Assembly (NCBI RefSeq): GCF_013391405.1
Contig: NZ_JACBFD010000034.1
Location: 1-64,000, forward strand
DNA length: 64,000 nt
Direction: 5' to 3'
Origin: Staphylococcus sp. GSSP0090
GTDB lineage: Bacteria; Bacillota; Bacilli; Staphylococcales; Staphylococcaceae
The translations under genes and the position numbers were made by a program. A model generated the notes under the pieces. That model was not told the origin of the DNA, searched no databases, and saw only the letters and a list, made by a program, of their open reading frames with translations. Shown piece after piece: positions 49,645 through 58,289 of the stretch (position 1 is the first letter of the stretch; every line of letters begins with the position of its first letter).

Positions 49645-52317
49645 ATGGAACTAAAACCAATTGGAGATATTCAGGAATTTGACTATGATTTAACTATATT
49701 AATACCCGTGTATAATGCTGAAAACTTTATAGAAGATACGATTAAATCAGTTATTAAACAAAATATAAAGGATAAAACATACGAGGTTATACTTATTAAT
49801 GACGGTTCAAATGATAGAAGTAATGAAATATGTGAAAAATATACTAATATATACGATAACTTTAAATATTATTATCATAGTAATAAAGGTGTTTCATATA
49901 CAAGAAATAGAGGTCTTAATTTAGCTAAAGGAAAATATATATTATTTTTAGATGCAGATGATTTACTTGCTCAAGGTACACTTATCAGTGTTATAAATGC
50001 ATTCGATCATTTTAAAGATGAAGCTGATTTACTTGCTTATCCACTTTACAAAAAAATAAATGACTATATTACGTCACATGTTAGAAACAAAGAGTTTACT
50101 AAAAAGGGAAAAGTGAACATATATGATATTGAAGATTTTCCAAATTTAAATCAATGTACGATGAATATAGTGATTAAGAATTTACCTAGTTCAGAAAAAG
50201 TGTATTTCAATGAAAATTTAAAACAATCTGAAGATGCGTTATTTAATACTAGTATGATAATGAAAAAAGGGAAAATTATTTTTTCAAAAGAAGGTGGATA
50301 TTTATATAATATTGCACATGATTCTGCTGTTAATCATTATAAAAACCCAGTAGATATAAAAGATATGTTATTAGAGTATTTTGAAAAATTGATTTCAATT
50401 TCTTTAAATAAAGAAACTAATGAAATACCTAAATATGTACAAAGCATGATATTATATGAACTAAATTGGCGTTTTGTGCAAAATACGTTATTCCCAAATC
50501 ATTTGAGTGAAGAAAAATTTTCTGAATGGATGGATAGAGTAAAACGAATTTTTACAAAAATTGAGATAAGTACTATATTAAATAAAAATCTAATGGATTT
50601 TTATCATAAAATGTATATCATAAAAACATTCAAAGGTAATATTAACTATATTAATAATTCATATGGGATAACTTTTGAAGCAAATGGTACACAAATATTA
50701 AAGTATGAAAACATAACTTTAGTTTTTAATAAAATTAAGATAATAGAAGATAGTCTGAATTTTGTTGGGTTTGTTAAGGCTCCTTTATTAGATATTGCTC
50801 CCGAAATAAATTTAATTATTGAAGATGACGATAATATTAAAATAAATGTGCCATTATCTATTTCACCGGCTAGCTATTATAAAACTAAAATGGATATTGC
50901 TAAATTCTATGGTTTTGATTTTAAATTGAGTTTAAAGAAAAGGAATAAATTTAAATTTTTTGTAGAAATCGGAAATCATAAATACAATGTCACTCATTGG
51001 TTTGAAAATAATATTATTTTCAAAAAATATTTAGGGTCAAAATATGTGGTGACGAACAAAAAAATTATATCGTATAATAGTAATCCTTTTGAAATTGTAA
51101 TTGAAAATAAAAAAGATAATAGAGAAAAAGCTAAAAACATCTTAAATCATCAAAAAGAATTAATGTTAAAAGGAAAACAACATCAATTGTTAAAATTTGA
51201 AAAAACCAAAAAATTCATACAACCTATTTTGAAAAACAAAAAAATATGGCTTTATAATGATCGTGTTGGTGTATTAGATAATGCTTATTATCAATTTATG
51301 CATGATGTTAAGAAAAGAGATGGTATTAAAAGATACTATGTAATTAGAAAAGAGGATATAGGTAATCCAAAATTTCCTGATGAAAATATAGTTGAATATG
51401 GTTCATTAAAGCATAAAGTTTTATATTATTATGCAGATTTAATTTTAACTTCATTTAAAGAATTCATTGAATATTCTCCACTTTCATATAGAGCAAATAA
51501 TTTATTTTACTCTGAAATGACTTCAAAGGTAATTTATTTACAACATGGTGTATTAAATGCACATACACCTTGGTTATATGGCAAACATGTCACTAGTTTC
51601 GATAAATTTTTAATTTCAAGTCATTTTGAAAAAGAGAATTTGTTAAATAACTATGGATATAAAGAAAGTGATTTATTAGAATCAGGGATGCCTAGATTAG
51701 ATAATATAGTTGCTAAAGATAAAAAGAAAAAAATCTTGTTAGCTCCCTCATGGAGAAAATCTTTTGTTAATGAAGAAACAGGCTTAAATAGAACTATAAA
51801 TATAGATTCATTTAAAAAATCAAACTACTATCAAGGACTGTCTAATATTATTAATTCTACTAAATTAGATAAAATACTTGAAAAATATGGTTATACTTTA
51901 GATGTGAAAATGCATCCTATTTTTATTGAACAATCTTCACTATTTGAAACGGATAAGAAAAATATCAATGTTTTAAATAAAGACACAAATTTTAATTTAA
52001 ATGATTATGAATTATTTATTACAGATTTTTCATCTTATATGTTTGATTTTATAAAATCTATGACAAAGATTGTATTCTTTATGCCAGATTATGAATATTT
52101 TTTAAGTGGAAATCATATATATAATAAATTAGATTTTGATGTATCAAAATTTAGTGGAATATATACAAGAAGCGCTGATTTAATTAATTATATTGAAAAG
52201 GAAATAGTTAATAATTTTAATATAAATGGAAGTATTTATAATTTATATAACGATTTTTACTTTAAACATGTCGGGTACAAAGATCATCTGTATAACGAAT
52301 TAAAGAAAATTCAATAA
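49645..52317 (+). CDS. bifunctional GT2 glycosyltransferase / CDP-glycerol glycerophosphotransferase
   Basis: The 890-aa protein starts with a GT2 domain (LTILIPVYNAENFIEDTI near 17-34, DGSNDRS near 53-59, metal-binding DAD at 103-105). It ends with a TagF-type glycerophosphotransferase domain: YLQHGVLNAHTPW near 631, LLAPSWRKSF near 697, KMHPIF near 754 and ITDFSSYMFD near 791. It should build a sugar-glycerol-phosphate wall or capsule polymer at the membrane's inner face. The middle (about 340-560) is unassigned. It is a probable operon with the XcbB-like gene (28-bp gap) and equally AT-rich. Confidence 0.85.
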   Translation: MELKPIGDIQEFDYDLTILIPVYNAENFIEDTIKSVIKQNIKDKTYEVILINDGSNDRSNEICEKYTNIYDNFKYYYHSNKGVSYTRNRGLNLAKGKYILFLDADDLLAQGTLISVINAFDHFKDEADLLAYPLYKKINDYITSHVRNKEFTKKGKVNIYDIEDFPNLNQCTMNIVIKNLPSSEKVYFNENLKQSEDALFNTSMIMKKGKIIFSKEGGYLYNIAHDSAVNHYKNPVDIKDMLLEYFEKLISISLNKETNEIPKYVQSMILYELNWRFVQNTLFPNHLSEEKFSEWMDRVKRIFTKIEISTILNKNLMDFYHKMYIIKTFKGNINYINNSYGITFEANGTQILKYENITLVFNKIKIIEDSLNFVGFVKAPLLDIAPEINLIIEDDDNIKINVPLSISPASYYKTKMDIAKFYGFDFKLSLKKRNKFKFFVEIGNHKYNVTHWFENNIIFKKYLGSKYVVTNKKIISYNSNPFEIVIENKKDNREKAKNILNHQKELMLKGKQHQLLKFEKTKKFIQPILKNKKIWLYNDRVGVLDNAYYQFMHDVKKRDGIKRYYVIRKEDIGNPKFPDENIVEYGSLKHKVLYYYADLILTSFKEFIEYSPLSYRANNLFYSEMTSKVIYLQHGVLNAHTPWLYGKHVTSFDKFLISSHFEKENLLNNYGYKESDLLESGMPRLDNIVAKDKKKKILLAPSWRKSFVNEETGLNRTINIDSFKKSNYYQGLSNIINSTKLDKILEKYGYTLDVKMHPIFIEQSSLFETDKKNINVLNKDTNFNLNDYELFITDFSSYMFDFIKSMTKIVFFMPDYEYFLSGNHIYNKLDFDVSKFSGIYTRSADLINYIEKEIVNNFNINGSIYNLYNDFYFKHVGYKDHLYNELKKIQ

Positions 52318-52432
52318 ATATATTTAAATGAATTTTAATTTGCAATTTTCACAAAGTAATTATATTTTCAACCTATTTAATCATATAGTATGATATTGAT
52401 ATTAAATAAATATTGATATAAGGATGTTATAT

Positions 52433-53272
52433 ATGAAATCAATCTTACTTGTAGGTCAGTCGAATATGGCGGGGCGTGGTTTTATAGATGAAGTGGCGCC
52501 CATCATTGATGAACGTATCATGATGTTAAGAAATGGAAGATGGCAAATGATGGAGGAGCCGATACATAATGATCGCTCGGTTGCTGGTATTGGTCCGGCT
52601 GCTTCTTTTGCAAAATTATGGTTAGACGAACATCCAAATGAAACAATTGGATTGATACCTTGTGCAGATGGTGGTACAACCATTGATGATTGGGCACCGA
52701 GTCAAACGCTGGCAAGACATGCTGTAACAGAAGCGACGTTTGCTCAAGAAACAAGTGATATCATTGGTATACTATGGCATCAAGGTGAGAGTGACAGTTT
52801 AAATCAACGTTACCAAGACTATGATAAGAAATTGAAAACATTGATTAGTTATTTTAGAGAGCAGTTAAATGTTCCTGATGTGCCTTTTATCGTTGGCTTA
52901 TTGCCTGATTATTTGGGTAAAGCAGCATTTGGTCAAAGTGCAGTGGAATATAATCAAATCAATGAAGCGCTGAAACAAGTGGCTGAAACAACTGAAAATA
53001 GTTATTACGTAACGGCTCAGGATATAACGGCTAATCCAGATGCCATTCATATGAACGCGAAGTCGCAACGCTTGTTGGGTATGCGTTATTATGCTGCGTT
53101 TTCAAGACAAACACATATTAATCAGCCATTATCTGAAGAACAAGATGCTGAAACATTACTTTATAAAGAGCATTATACAAAGAATGAACAAATGTATATA
53201 CTAGTATCAAAATTTTCAAAGAATGAAATCACATACGAAGCATTTATTGAGGGAATGGGTCATCTCCAATAG
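52433..53272 (+). CDS. SASA-domain carbohydrate esterase
   Basis: The 279-aa protein starts KSILLVGQSNMAGRG, the nucleophile block (GQSNMAG) of the SGNH-like SASA/DUF303 esterases. It has LIPCADGGTTIDDW near 74-87, WHQGESDS near 112-119 and a late DAIHMN with the catalytic Asp/His. Members remove acetyl groups from sugars. No signal peptide is seen, so it is likely cytoplasmic. ATG 52433 follows AAGGA; an earlier ATG at 52424 overlaps that site. Codon use is less AT-rich than in the preceding cassette. Confidence 0.82.
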   Translation: MKSILLVGQSNMAGRGFIDEVAPIIDERIMMLRNGRWQMMEEPIHNDRSVAGIGPAASFAKLWLDEHPNETIGLIPCADGGTTIDDWAPSQTLARHAVTEATFAQETSDIIGILWHQGESDSLNQRYQDYDKKLKTLISYFREQLNVPDVPFIVGLLPDYLGKAAFGQSAVEYNQINEALKQVAETTENSYYVTAQDITANPDAIHMNAKSQRLLGMRYYAAFSRQTHINQPLSEEQDAETLLYKEHYTKNEQMYILVSKFSKNEITYEAFIEGMGHLQ

Positions 53273-53385
53273 CAACGCATTTCCTGGGAAATGATAGCAC
53301 CACACCACGTCACTTAATTAAATCACTAATTTACTTTCTTTTAGGGTAAGTAGAATAGTGAACAATAAATAATGAGGTGAAGAAA

Positions 53386-53862
53386 ATGGCTAATGTTTCA
53401 ATTAAACGTGTGGCAATCACTGGTGTCGTAGGTGGTTTGTTAGCCGGCGCTGTAAAAATGGGCTGGGAAGCTTTATTACCACCACGTACACCAGAAAGAG
53501 ATGAGGAACCGCCTCCTGTCACAATGATGAAAGTATTCAATGTGCCTGACAGTGTGCGTAATGCATCTTACGTATATAATGATAATGAAGTGCCTTTAGC
53601 GGTGATGGGGATACATTACGGATTCTCTGTTGTCAATGCGACATTATATGCATTGTTAAGTGAGCAATCTGAATCCGTTTCTACTTGGAAAGGTGGCTTG
53701 TTTGGCATAGGTGTCCATGTGATATTCCATGAATTTGTCTTGCCAAAACTTAAACTTACACCAGCACGAGATGAACTTCCGCCTGAAGAGCATTTCTCAG
53801 AATTGCTTGGCCATATTGTATGGATGTATACCATTGATTTAGTAAGAACATCTGTGAAATAA
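53386..53862 (+). CDS. YagU/DUF1440-family membrane protein
   Basis: The 158-aa protein has a hydrophobic N-terminal segment (VAITGVVGGLLAGAVKMGWEALLPPR), a conserved PPRTPERDEEPPP stretch near 30-42, AVMGIHYGFSVVNATLYALL near 75-94 and GLFGIGVHVIFHEFVLP near 107-123. This is the pattern of YagU. Its biochemical role is poorly known, with acid survival proposed in enteric bacteria. ATG follows GAGGTGA. A strong terminator follows. Confidence 0.82.
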   Translation: MANVSIKRVAITGVVGGLLAGAVKMGWEALLPPRTPERDEEPPPVTMMKVFNVPDSVRNASYVYNDNEVPLAVMGIHYGFSVVNATLYALLSEQSESVSTWKGGLFGIGVHVIFHEFVLPKLKLTPARDELPPEEHFSELLGHIVWMYTIDLVRTSVK

Positions 53863-53872
53863 CTTAAAATAT

Positions 53873-53929
53873 AAAACAACGTCCCCCTTAATGAATCACG
53901 ACATCGTGTCTCATTGTGGGGGACGTTTT
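53873..53929. terminator. terminator between convergent genes
   Basis: AAAACaACGTCCCCC pairs with GGGGGACGTTTT around an inner CACGACATCGTG hairpin. A-rich left and T-rich right flanks make it bidirectional. Confidence 0.88.
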
Positions 53930-53935
53930 GTAGTA

Positions 53936-54241
53936 TCAATCGATACGTCCATTGGTAATCATTGTAAGCCCTTCGTTAATATCAAAGTATTTAGCATTTA
54001 CTTCTGAAACACCCATTGATTTCAATCGTGAACGGTGCATCGTTAAATATTGTTGTGCGTTGTCGTAACTATCGAAAGCGTAAATACCACCAGCTTCTTT
54101 TTCAGATTCATTTTCTGTCCAAATTTTCCACAAAAAACCTGGTTCATCATTGATGGACTTCGCAAGATCTTCAAATTGTTGAGCCATTTCATCTCCAAAA
54201 GGGCCTTCTAATGGAAAATCTACTTGCAAAATTGTGACCAT
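53936..54241 (-). CDS. YdhR-type putative monooxygenase
   Basis: The 101-aa ferredoxin-like-fold protein has the YdhR/antibiotic-monooxygenase-like pattern: LQVDFPLEGPFGDEM at the start, INDEPGFLWKIWTENE near 30-45 and GGIYAFDSYDNAQQYLTMH near 51-69. Homologues are small dimers of uncertain substrate. Monocistronic; AAGGATG ribosome binding site on the minus strand. Confidence 0.85.
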   Translation of the reverse strand: MVTILQVDFPLEGPFGDEMAQQFEDLAKSINDEPGFLWKIWTENESEKEAGGIYAFDSYDNAQQYLTMHRSRLKSMGVSEVNAKYFDINEGLTMITNGRID

Positions 54242-54419
54242 AAATCAACATCCTTTCAATATTAAAGTTTTATAATTCTATCATACGTATATTTTTGACA
54301 GGAAGGTACCAACAAATATCGGAAAATGTTGAATATATTATGATTCCCTATATTAAATAATCTCGAAATTGTTTTGCATCAGAAAATAATGCATGTAAGT
54401 CAGACGTTAATTAATATGC

Positions 54420-54488
54420 CTAAAACAAACCAATGATCGCATTTAAAAGGAGAACCATAATCAATAGTTGATAATCTTGTGTTGTCAC
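54420..54488 (-). CDS. possible 22-aa hydrophobic small protein
   Basis: A GTG-started frame encodes MTTQDYQLLIMVLLLNAII then GLF. An unusually strong AAGGGGGAG sits 6 bases upstream on the minus strand. A short N-terminal cap plus a hydrophobic run resembles truncated holin-like/TxpA-type toxins of type I systems. No antisense RNA has been shown. It lies in a 730-bp gap with no other gene. It could be chance, but the ribosome binding site is hard to ignore. Confidence 0.4.
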   Translation of the reverse strand: MTTQDYQLLIMVLLLNAIIGLF

Positions 54489-54681
54489 TTGAAGCTCCCC
54501 CTTATGTATTGCAGCAATATGGCATTTATATTTATCAATAAAAAATATATAAATATGATTTATTAAAAAATTAATTCAGACTATGAGATTCATTTTAAAA
54601 AAAATTAATCACAAAGACAATAAACCGCTTTCATTATTAAAAATAATGTGCGAACGTGTTTATTAAATATCTTATATATTC

Positions 54682-54709
54682 TTGCAATTATAGATATTTG
54701 GTGTATGAT
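54682..54709 (+). promoter_or_regulatory. isaB-like gene promoter
   Basis: TTGCAA (54682-54687) and TATGAT (54704-54709) with a 16-bp spacer predict a start near 54716 and a leader of about 255 nt. Confidence 0.6.
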
Positions 54710-54715
54710 TAAAGT

Positions 54716-54971
54716 GAATTATTACACTTTGGTCAAAAGGGAACTACGAACTAAGGGGTGATTTTCGAAATCGTTCATTCATTTTCTTGTGAAAATCGGA
54801 TTCATAGTTTGCACCTAAATGCTATCGAAATGTACCTTAGCTAAGCGACCTTTTCACACAAAATGAACGTTAACTAACTATTAGTGATAAGTTGATGTAC
54901 CAGTGTTTGATTGCATTATGTATTGCTCAAATTTTGCCAAAAGGGATTCAAAAAATAAGGAGTGATTTATT
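54716..54971 (+). promoter_or_regulatory. long 5' leader of the isaB-like genes
   Basis: Nested pairing is possible: AACTAcGAA...TTCaTAGTT enclosing GATTTTC...GAAAATC (about 54742-54812). A second contact, CAAAAGG with CCTTTT, is also possible. There is no ORF in it. A structured leader of this size suggests post-transcriptional control, which is inferred. Confidence 0.45.
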
Positions 54972-55556
54972 ATGCGTAAAGTAGGAAAATTACTTTCAGC
55001 AACCATCGTTGTATCAACACTTGTCGTTGGATCTTCAGCAGCTTATATTTCAACGAATAGTACGGAAACACAAGCAGCAGAGCAAGTACAAAAATGGGGT
55101 CATGGTGAAGGTGGCGCAAGCGGTGCAACTGCACAAAGTTCAGCAGATTTAAAAGCACAAACACCTTGGTATAACTATGAAGGTTATACAACTTATGATC
55201 CGTCCTTCACACAAGATTATAATTTTGTCCGTGCGTTAAAATATGACAACGTTTCAATTGATGGTTATAAAGTAGATACAGATGCTAAAAAAGAGTTTGA
55301 CCATAATAAGAAAGTCTATGATACAACAGTAGAATTTAATAGTGATAACGAAGTTGTTCAAATTACGTTCTTCACTAAACCAGATTCAGTATCGAAAGCC
55401 ACATTCAAAAACGCACATACATCTAATGAAATCACTGAGGAAGGTAAATTAGGCAATAAAGATGGTTCGTACGTTAAATATGCGACGAATGATGGTTTCT
55501 ATACAGCATTCTTTGATCAAAATGACAGATTAATGGAAGTGACGATTGGACAATAA
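54972..55556 (+). CDS. IsaB-like secreted antigen, copy 1
   Basis: The 194-aa protein has a signal peptide (MRKVGKLLSATIVVSTLVV..., cleavage near TQAAEQ). The mature part has KWGHGEGGASGA and the IsaB-type TPWYNYEGYTTYDPSF...FVRALKYDNVSI block, then a beta-rich tail ending EVTIGQ. IsaB of S. aureus is an immunodominant surface/secreted protein that binds nucleic acid. No cell-wall anchor is present. Ribosome binding site AAGGAG. Confidence 0.85.
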   Translation: MRKVGKLLSATIVVSTLVVGSSAAYISTNSTETQAAEQVQKWGHGEGGASGATAQSSADLKAQTPWYNYEGYTTYDPSFTQDYNFVRALKYDNVSIDGYKVDTDAKKEFDHNKKVYDTTVEFNSDNEVVQITFFTKPDSVSKATFKNAHTSNEITEEGKLGNKDGSYVKYATNDGFYTAFFDQNDRLMEVTIGQ

Positions 55557-55599
55557 AAGACGTCTAAACAATGGTAATCATGATTGGAAGTGGATTTAA

Positions 55600-56184
55600 A
55601 TGAACAATGTAAAGAAATTACTTTCGTCAACTGTGATGGTTTCAGCACTCGTTGTCGGGTCTTCAGTAGCGTATATTTCAATGAATAGTACGGACACACA
55701 AGCAGCTGAACAAGTACAAAAATGGGGTCATGGTGAAGGTGGCGCAAGCGGTGCAAGTGCACAAATTACAGCAGGATTAAAAGCACAAACGCCTTGGTAT
55801 AACTATGAAGGTTATACAACTTATGATCCATCCTTCACACAAGATTATAATTTTGTACGCGCACTAAAATATGACAACGTTTCAATTAATGGCTACAAAG
55901 TCAATCCACACGCAGATAGAGAACCTGTTCGTAGTGAACAAGTTTACGATACGACAGTTGATTTTAATAGTAGTGATGAAGTCGTCGCTATCACATTTTT
56001 AACAAAACCTTATACAACATCTAAAGATACATTTAAAGCAGCACATGCCTCAAATCAAATTGTTAATAGCGGTGAAGCGGACGAAGGAACATTTTTAGAA
56101 TATAAAACAAATAAAGGTATTTATACTGCTTATTTTGATCAAAATGATAAATTAATAAAAATAATGATTAGTTATGAAGATTAA
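55600..56184 (+). CDS. IsaB-like secreted antigen, copy 2
   Basis: The 194-aa tandem paralogue is nearly identical to copy 1 over the signal peptide and residues about 35-100 (EQVQKWGHGEGGASGA, YNYEGYTTYDPSFTQDYNF). It diverges in the last 90 residues (NPHADREPVRSEQVYD, EADEGTFLEYK). The gap is 43 bp, so both are probably one transcript. The pattern suggests a duplication with later divergence or gene conversion of the 5' halves. A terminator follows. Confidence 0.85.
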   Translation: MNNVKKLLSSTVMVSALVVGSSVAYISMNSTDTQAAEQVQKWGHGEGGASGASAQITAGLKAQTPWYNYEGYTTYDPSFTQDYNFVRALKYDNVSINGYKVNPHADREPVRSEQVYDTTVDFNSSDEVVAITFLTKPYTTSKDTFKAAHASNQIVNSGEADEGTFLEYKTNKGIYTAYFDQNDKLIKIMISYED

Positions 56185-56243
56185 GGTATATATCAAACAT
56201 GTTAAGTCATGTACTGAGTTGAATCATTTAAGTTAAAGTTGAT

Positions 56244-56295
56244 GAGCGAGGTTGAGAAATCAAATGTGAAGGTTTGGTTTTTCACTCGCTTTTTA
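56244..56295 (+). terminator. isaB-like operon terminator
   Basis: The stem GAGCGAG...GAAATCAAA pairs with TTTGgTTTTTC...CTCGCT and runs into T5. Confidence 0.8.
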
Positions 56296-56371
56296 TAATT
56301 TTAATAATAAAGATATTAAAGTTATAATAGTAAATAGATAAAAATTTTAAAAATTAAAAAGAGGGGTTTTA

Positions 56372-57244
56372 ATGATGAATCGATATATAAAGAAATGGTT
56401 TATTGCGTTTGTTTTAAGTGGTGTATGTTTCATAGGCTTATCAACGATGCATAATGCAATTTATGCGAAAGATATTGATCAAATAGAAAATGATTACGAT
56501 ACTCAACTTGGCATTTATGGTATGAATACGGAAAATGGCAAGGAATTTAAACATAATGTAGATGAGCGATTTGCTTTTGCGTCAACATATAAGGCCATCG
56601 CTAGTGGTATATTATTGAATAAAGTAGCTCCATCAGAATTGAATAAAAAAGTTGAAATCAATGAATCAGAGATTGTGGCAAATTCACCAGTCACTGAACA
56701 ATACATAGGTAAAACAATGTCATTAAAGGCTTTGATTAAAGCATCAATGTTGCAAAGTGATAACACAGCGAATAATAAAATTATGCAAGAATTGGGTGGT
56801 ATCAACGGTTTAAAACATGAGTTGGTACAATTAGGCGACCATGTTTCAGAACCACAAAGGTTGGAGCCAGACTTGAATTATTTTAATCCAAATAGCAAGG
56901 CGGATACGACGACACCACAAGCTGCTGCCAAAACATTGAACAGCATTTTAACAAGTAATGAAATGAACGCATCGAACTTGGCATTGTTAAAACAAACAAT
57001 GATAGAAAATAAGACAGGCGATAGCTTGATTAAAGCGGGTATGCCCAAAAGTGATACAGTTGGTGACAAAAGTGGTCAAGCTTTAACCTATGCGACGCGA
57101 AATGATTTAGCTTTTATATATCCTAAAGGTCAAGAAAAGCCAATCATTTTAGCCATTTATTCTAAGAAAGATCAAAAAGATGCCAAACCAAATGATAAAG
57201 TAATTTCAGATTCTGCTAGAGAAGTGATTAAGTATTTAAAGTAG
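56372..57244 (+). CDS. class A serine beta-lactamase
   Basis: The 290-aa protein has a signal peptide (about residues 1-32, cleavage near AIYA-KD). All class A motifs are present: S71-TY-K74 (FASTYK), S129-D-N131, the omega-loop E165-PDLN and K233-SG. It should hydrolyse penicillins outside the membrane. It has no lipobox cysteine at the cleavage site, unlike BlaZ, and clearly differs from plasmid BlaZ. No blaR1/blaI is nearby; a LysR gene follows 56 bp later. Start is one of two adjacent ATGs (56372, 56375) after GAGGGG. Confidence 0.9.
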   Translation: MMNRYIKKWFIAFVLSGVCFIGLSTMHNAIYAKDIDQIENDYDTQLGIYGMNTENGKEFKHNVDERFAFASTYKAIASGILLNKVAPSELNKKVEINESEIVANSPVTEQYIGKTMSLKALIKASMLQSDNTANNKIMQELGGINGLKHELVQLGDHVSEPQRLEPDLNYFNPNSKADTTTPQAAAKTLNSILTSNEMNASNLALLKQTMIENKTGDSLIKAGMPKSDTVGDKSGQALTYATRNDLAFIYPKGQEKPIILAIYSKKDQKDAKPNDKVISDSAREVIKYLK

Positions 57245-57300
57245 CATCATAAAAGCGTATAATTGTAAGTTAAACAAAGGGTAATTCAGAGGAGATTAAA

Positions 57301-58176
57301 ATGGAAATTAAGCAAATGAAATATTTTGTTGAAGTTGTGAAAAATGGTGGCATGACTCGAGCATCAAAACACTTATATATCGCACAGTCTACAATCAGTA
57401 AAAATATTAAAAGTATCGAAGATGAATTTAATGTCACGTTGTTTGATCGAAGAAAGAAACATATTATTTTAACAGATATCGGACAAATATTTTATGATAA
57501 ATGTGTAGAAGCATTAGCTATATTAGACGATTTGTCTCTTGAAATGGATGATGTTACTAACATTGAGCGTGGACATATCAGATTAGGTGTCTCGGCCATT
57601 ATGGACGTGCGTTTGTTCACAGAAAGTTTGAATCAATTTCATAGTATGTATCCTAATGTAACATATGAAGTGGTTGAAGGCGGCGGTAAAGCGGTTGAAT
57701 TTTATTTGAATAATGATGAAATTGATGTTGGTATTACAACATTACCTGTTGATGATGACGTTTATCATGCAGTGCCTTTATATAAGGAAAAATTAATGCT
57801 CGTAGTTGATAAAAACTCTAAATATGCAAACGAAACTACTGTATATTTAGGCGATTTGAAGAGCGAACGTTTTATCATGTTTCATGATGATTATTATATA
57901 AAAGATCAAATAATTGAAAGCTGTCGAAAAGTTGGCTTCCATCCAAAAGTGGTAGCTAAAATGGCACAAATCACCTTTATTGAAAATATGATTTTAGATG
58001 GTATCGGTGTGAGCATCTTACCTGAAAGTATCGTAAGTATTTTAAATAAAGATATTACTGGTATCGAGATAACAGGGGCTGATGTGAATTGGAACTTGGG
58101 TATTATTTGGAAAAAAGAAAGTTATATCAACTACGTCACGCGCGAATGGATCAATTTTTTAAAAAATTATAAATAA
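57301..58176 (+). CDS. LysR-family transcriptional regulator
   Basis: The 291-aa protein has an N-terminal HTH (MKYFVEVVKNGGMTRASKHL then STISKNIKSIEDEF) and a periplasmic-binding-like effector domain (from about residue 90). It sits on the same strand just after the beta-lactamase, so it may be co-transcribed with it. LysR regulators of beta-lactamases (AmpR type) usually lie divergent, so a link is only suggested. Effector unknown. Ribosome binding site AGAGGAG. Confidence 0.88.
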   Translation: MEIKQMKYFVEVVKNGGMTRASKHLYIAQSTISKNIKSIEDEFNVTLFDRRKKHIILTDIGQIFYDKCVEALAILDDLSLEMDDVTNIERGHIRLGVSAIMDVRLFTESLNQFHSMYPNVTYEVVEGGGKAVEFYLNNDEIDVGITTLPVDDDVYHAVPLYKEKLMLVVDKNSKYANETTVYLGDLKSERFIMFHDDYYIKDQIIESCRKVGFHPKVVAKMAQITFIENMILDGIGVSILPESIVSILNKDITGIEITGADVNWNLGIIWKKESYINYVTREWINFLKNYK

Positions 58177-58255
58177 ACCCTTATAACCAAAGGGACATGC
58201 TTGTATCTTGGGAACATATGCCAATACGGAATTTTCATTATTCCAACTATGTATT

Positions 58256-58283
58256 TTGAGCATGGGTAGTGACGTATTATAAT
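58256..58283 (+). promoter_or_regulatory. promoter candidate in noncoding strip
   Basis: TTGAGC (58256-58261) and TATAAT (58278-58283) with a 16-bp spacer would start transcription into a gene-free region that ends at the terminator near 58958. Confidence 0.5.
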
Positions 58284-58289
58284 ATGGGT

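Noticed and set aside
48258..52430. Mobile element carrying the AT-rich cassette
   Set aside because: No transposase, integrase, terminal inverted repeats or target duplication could be seen at the edges.
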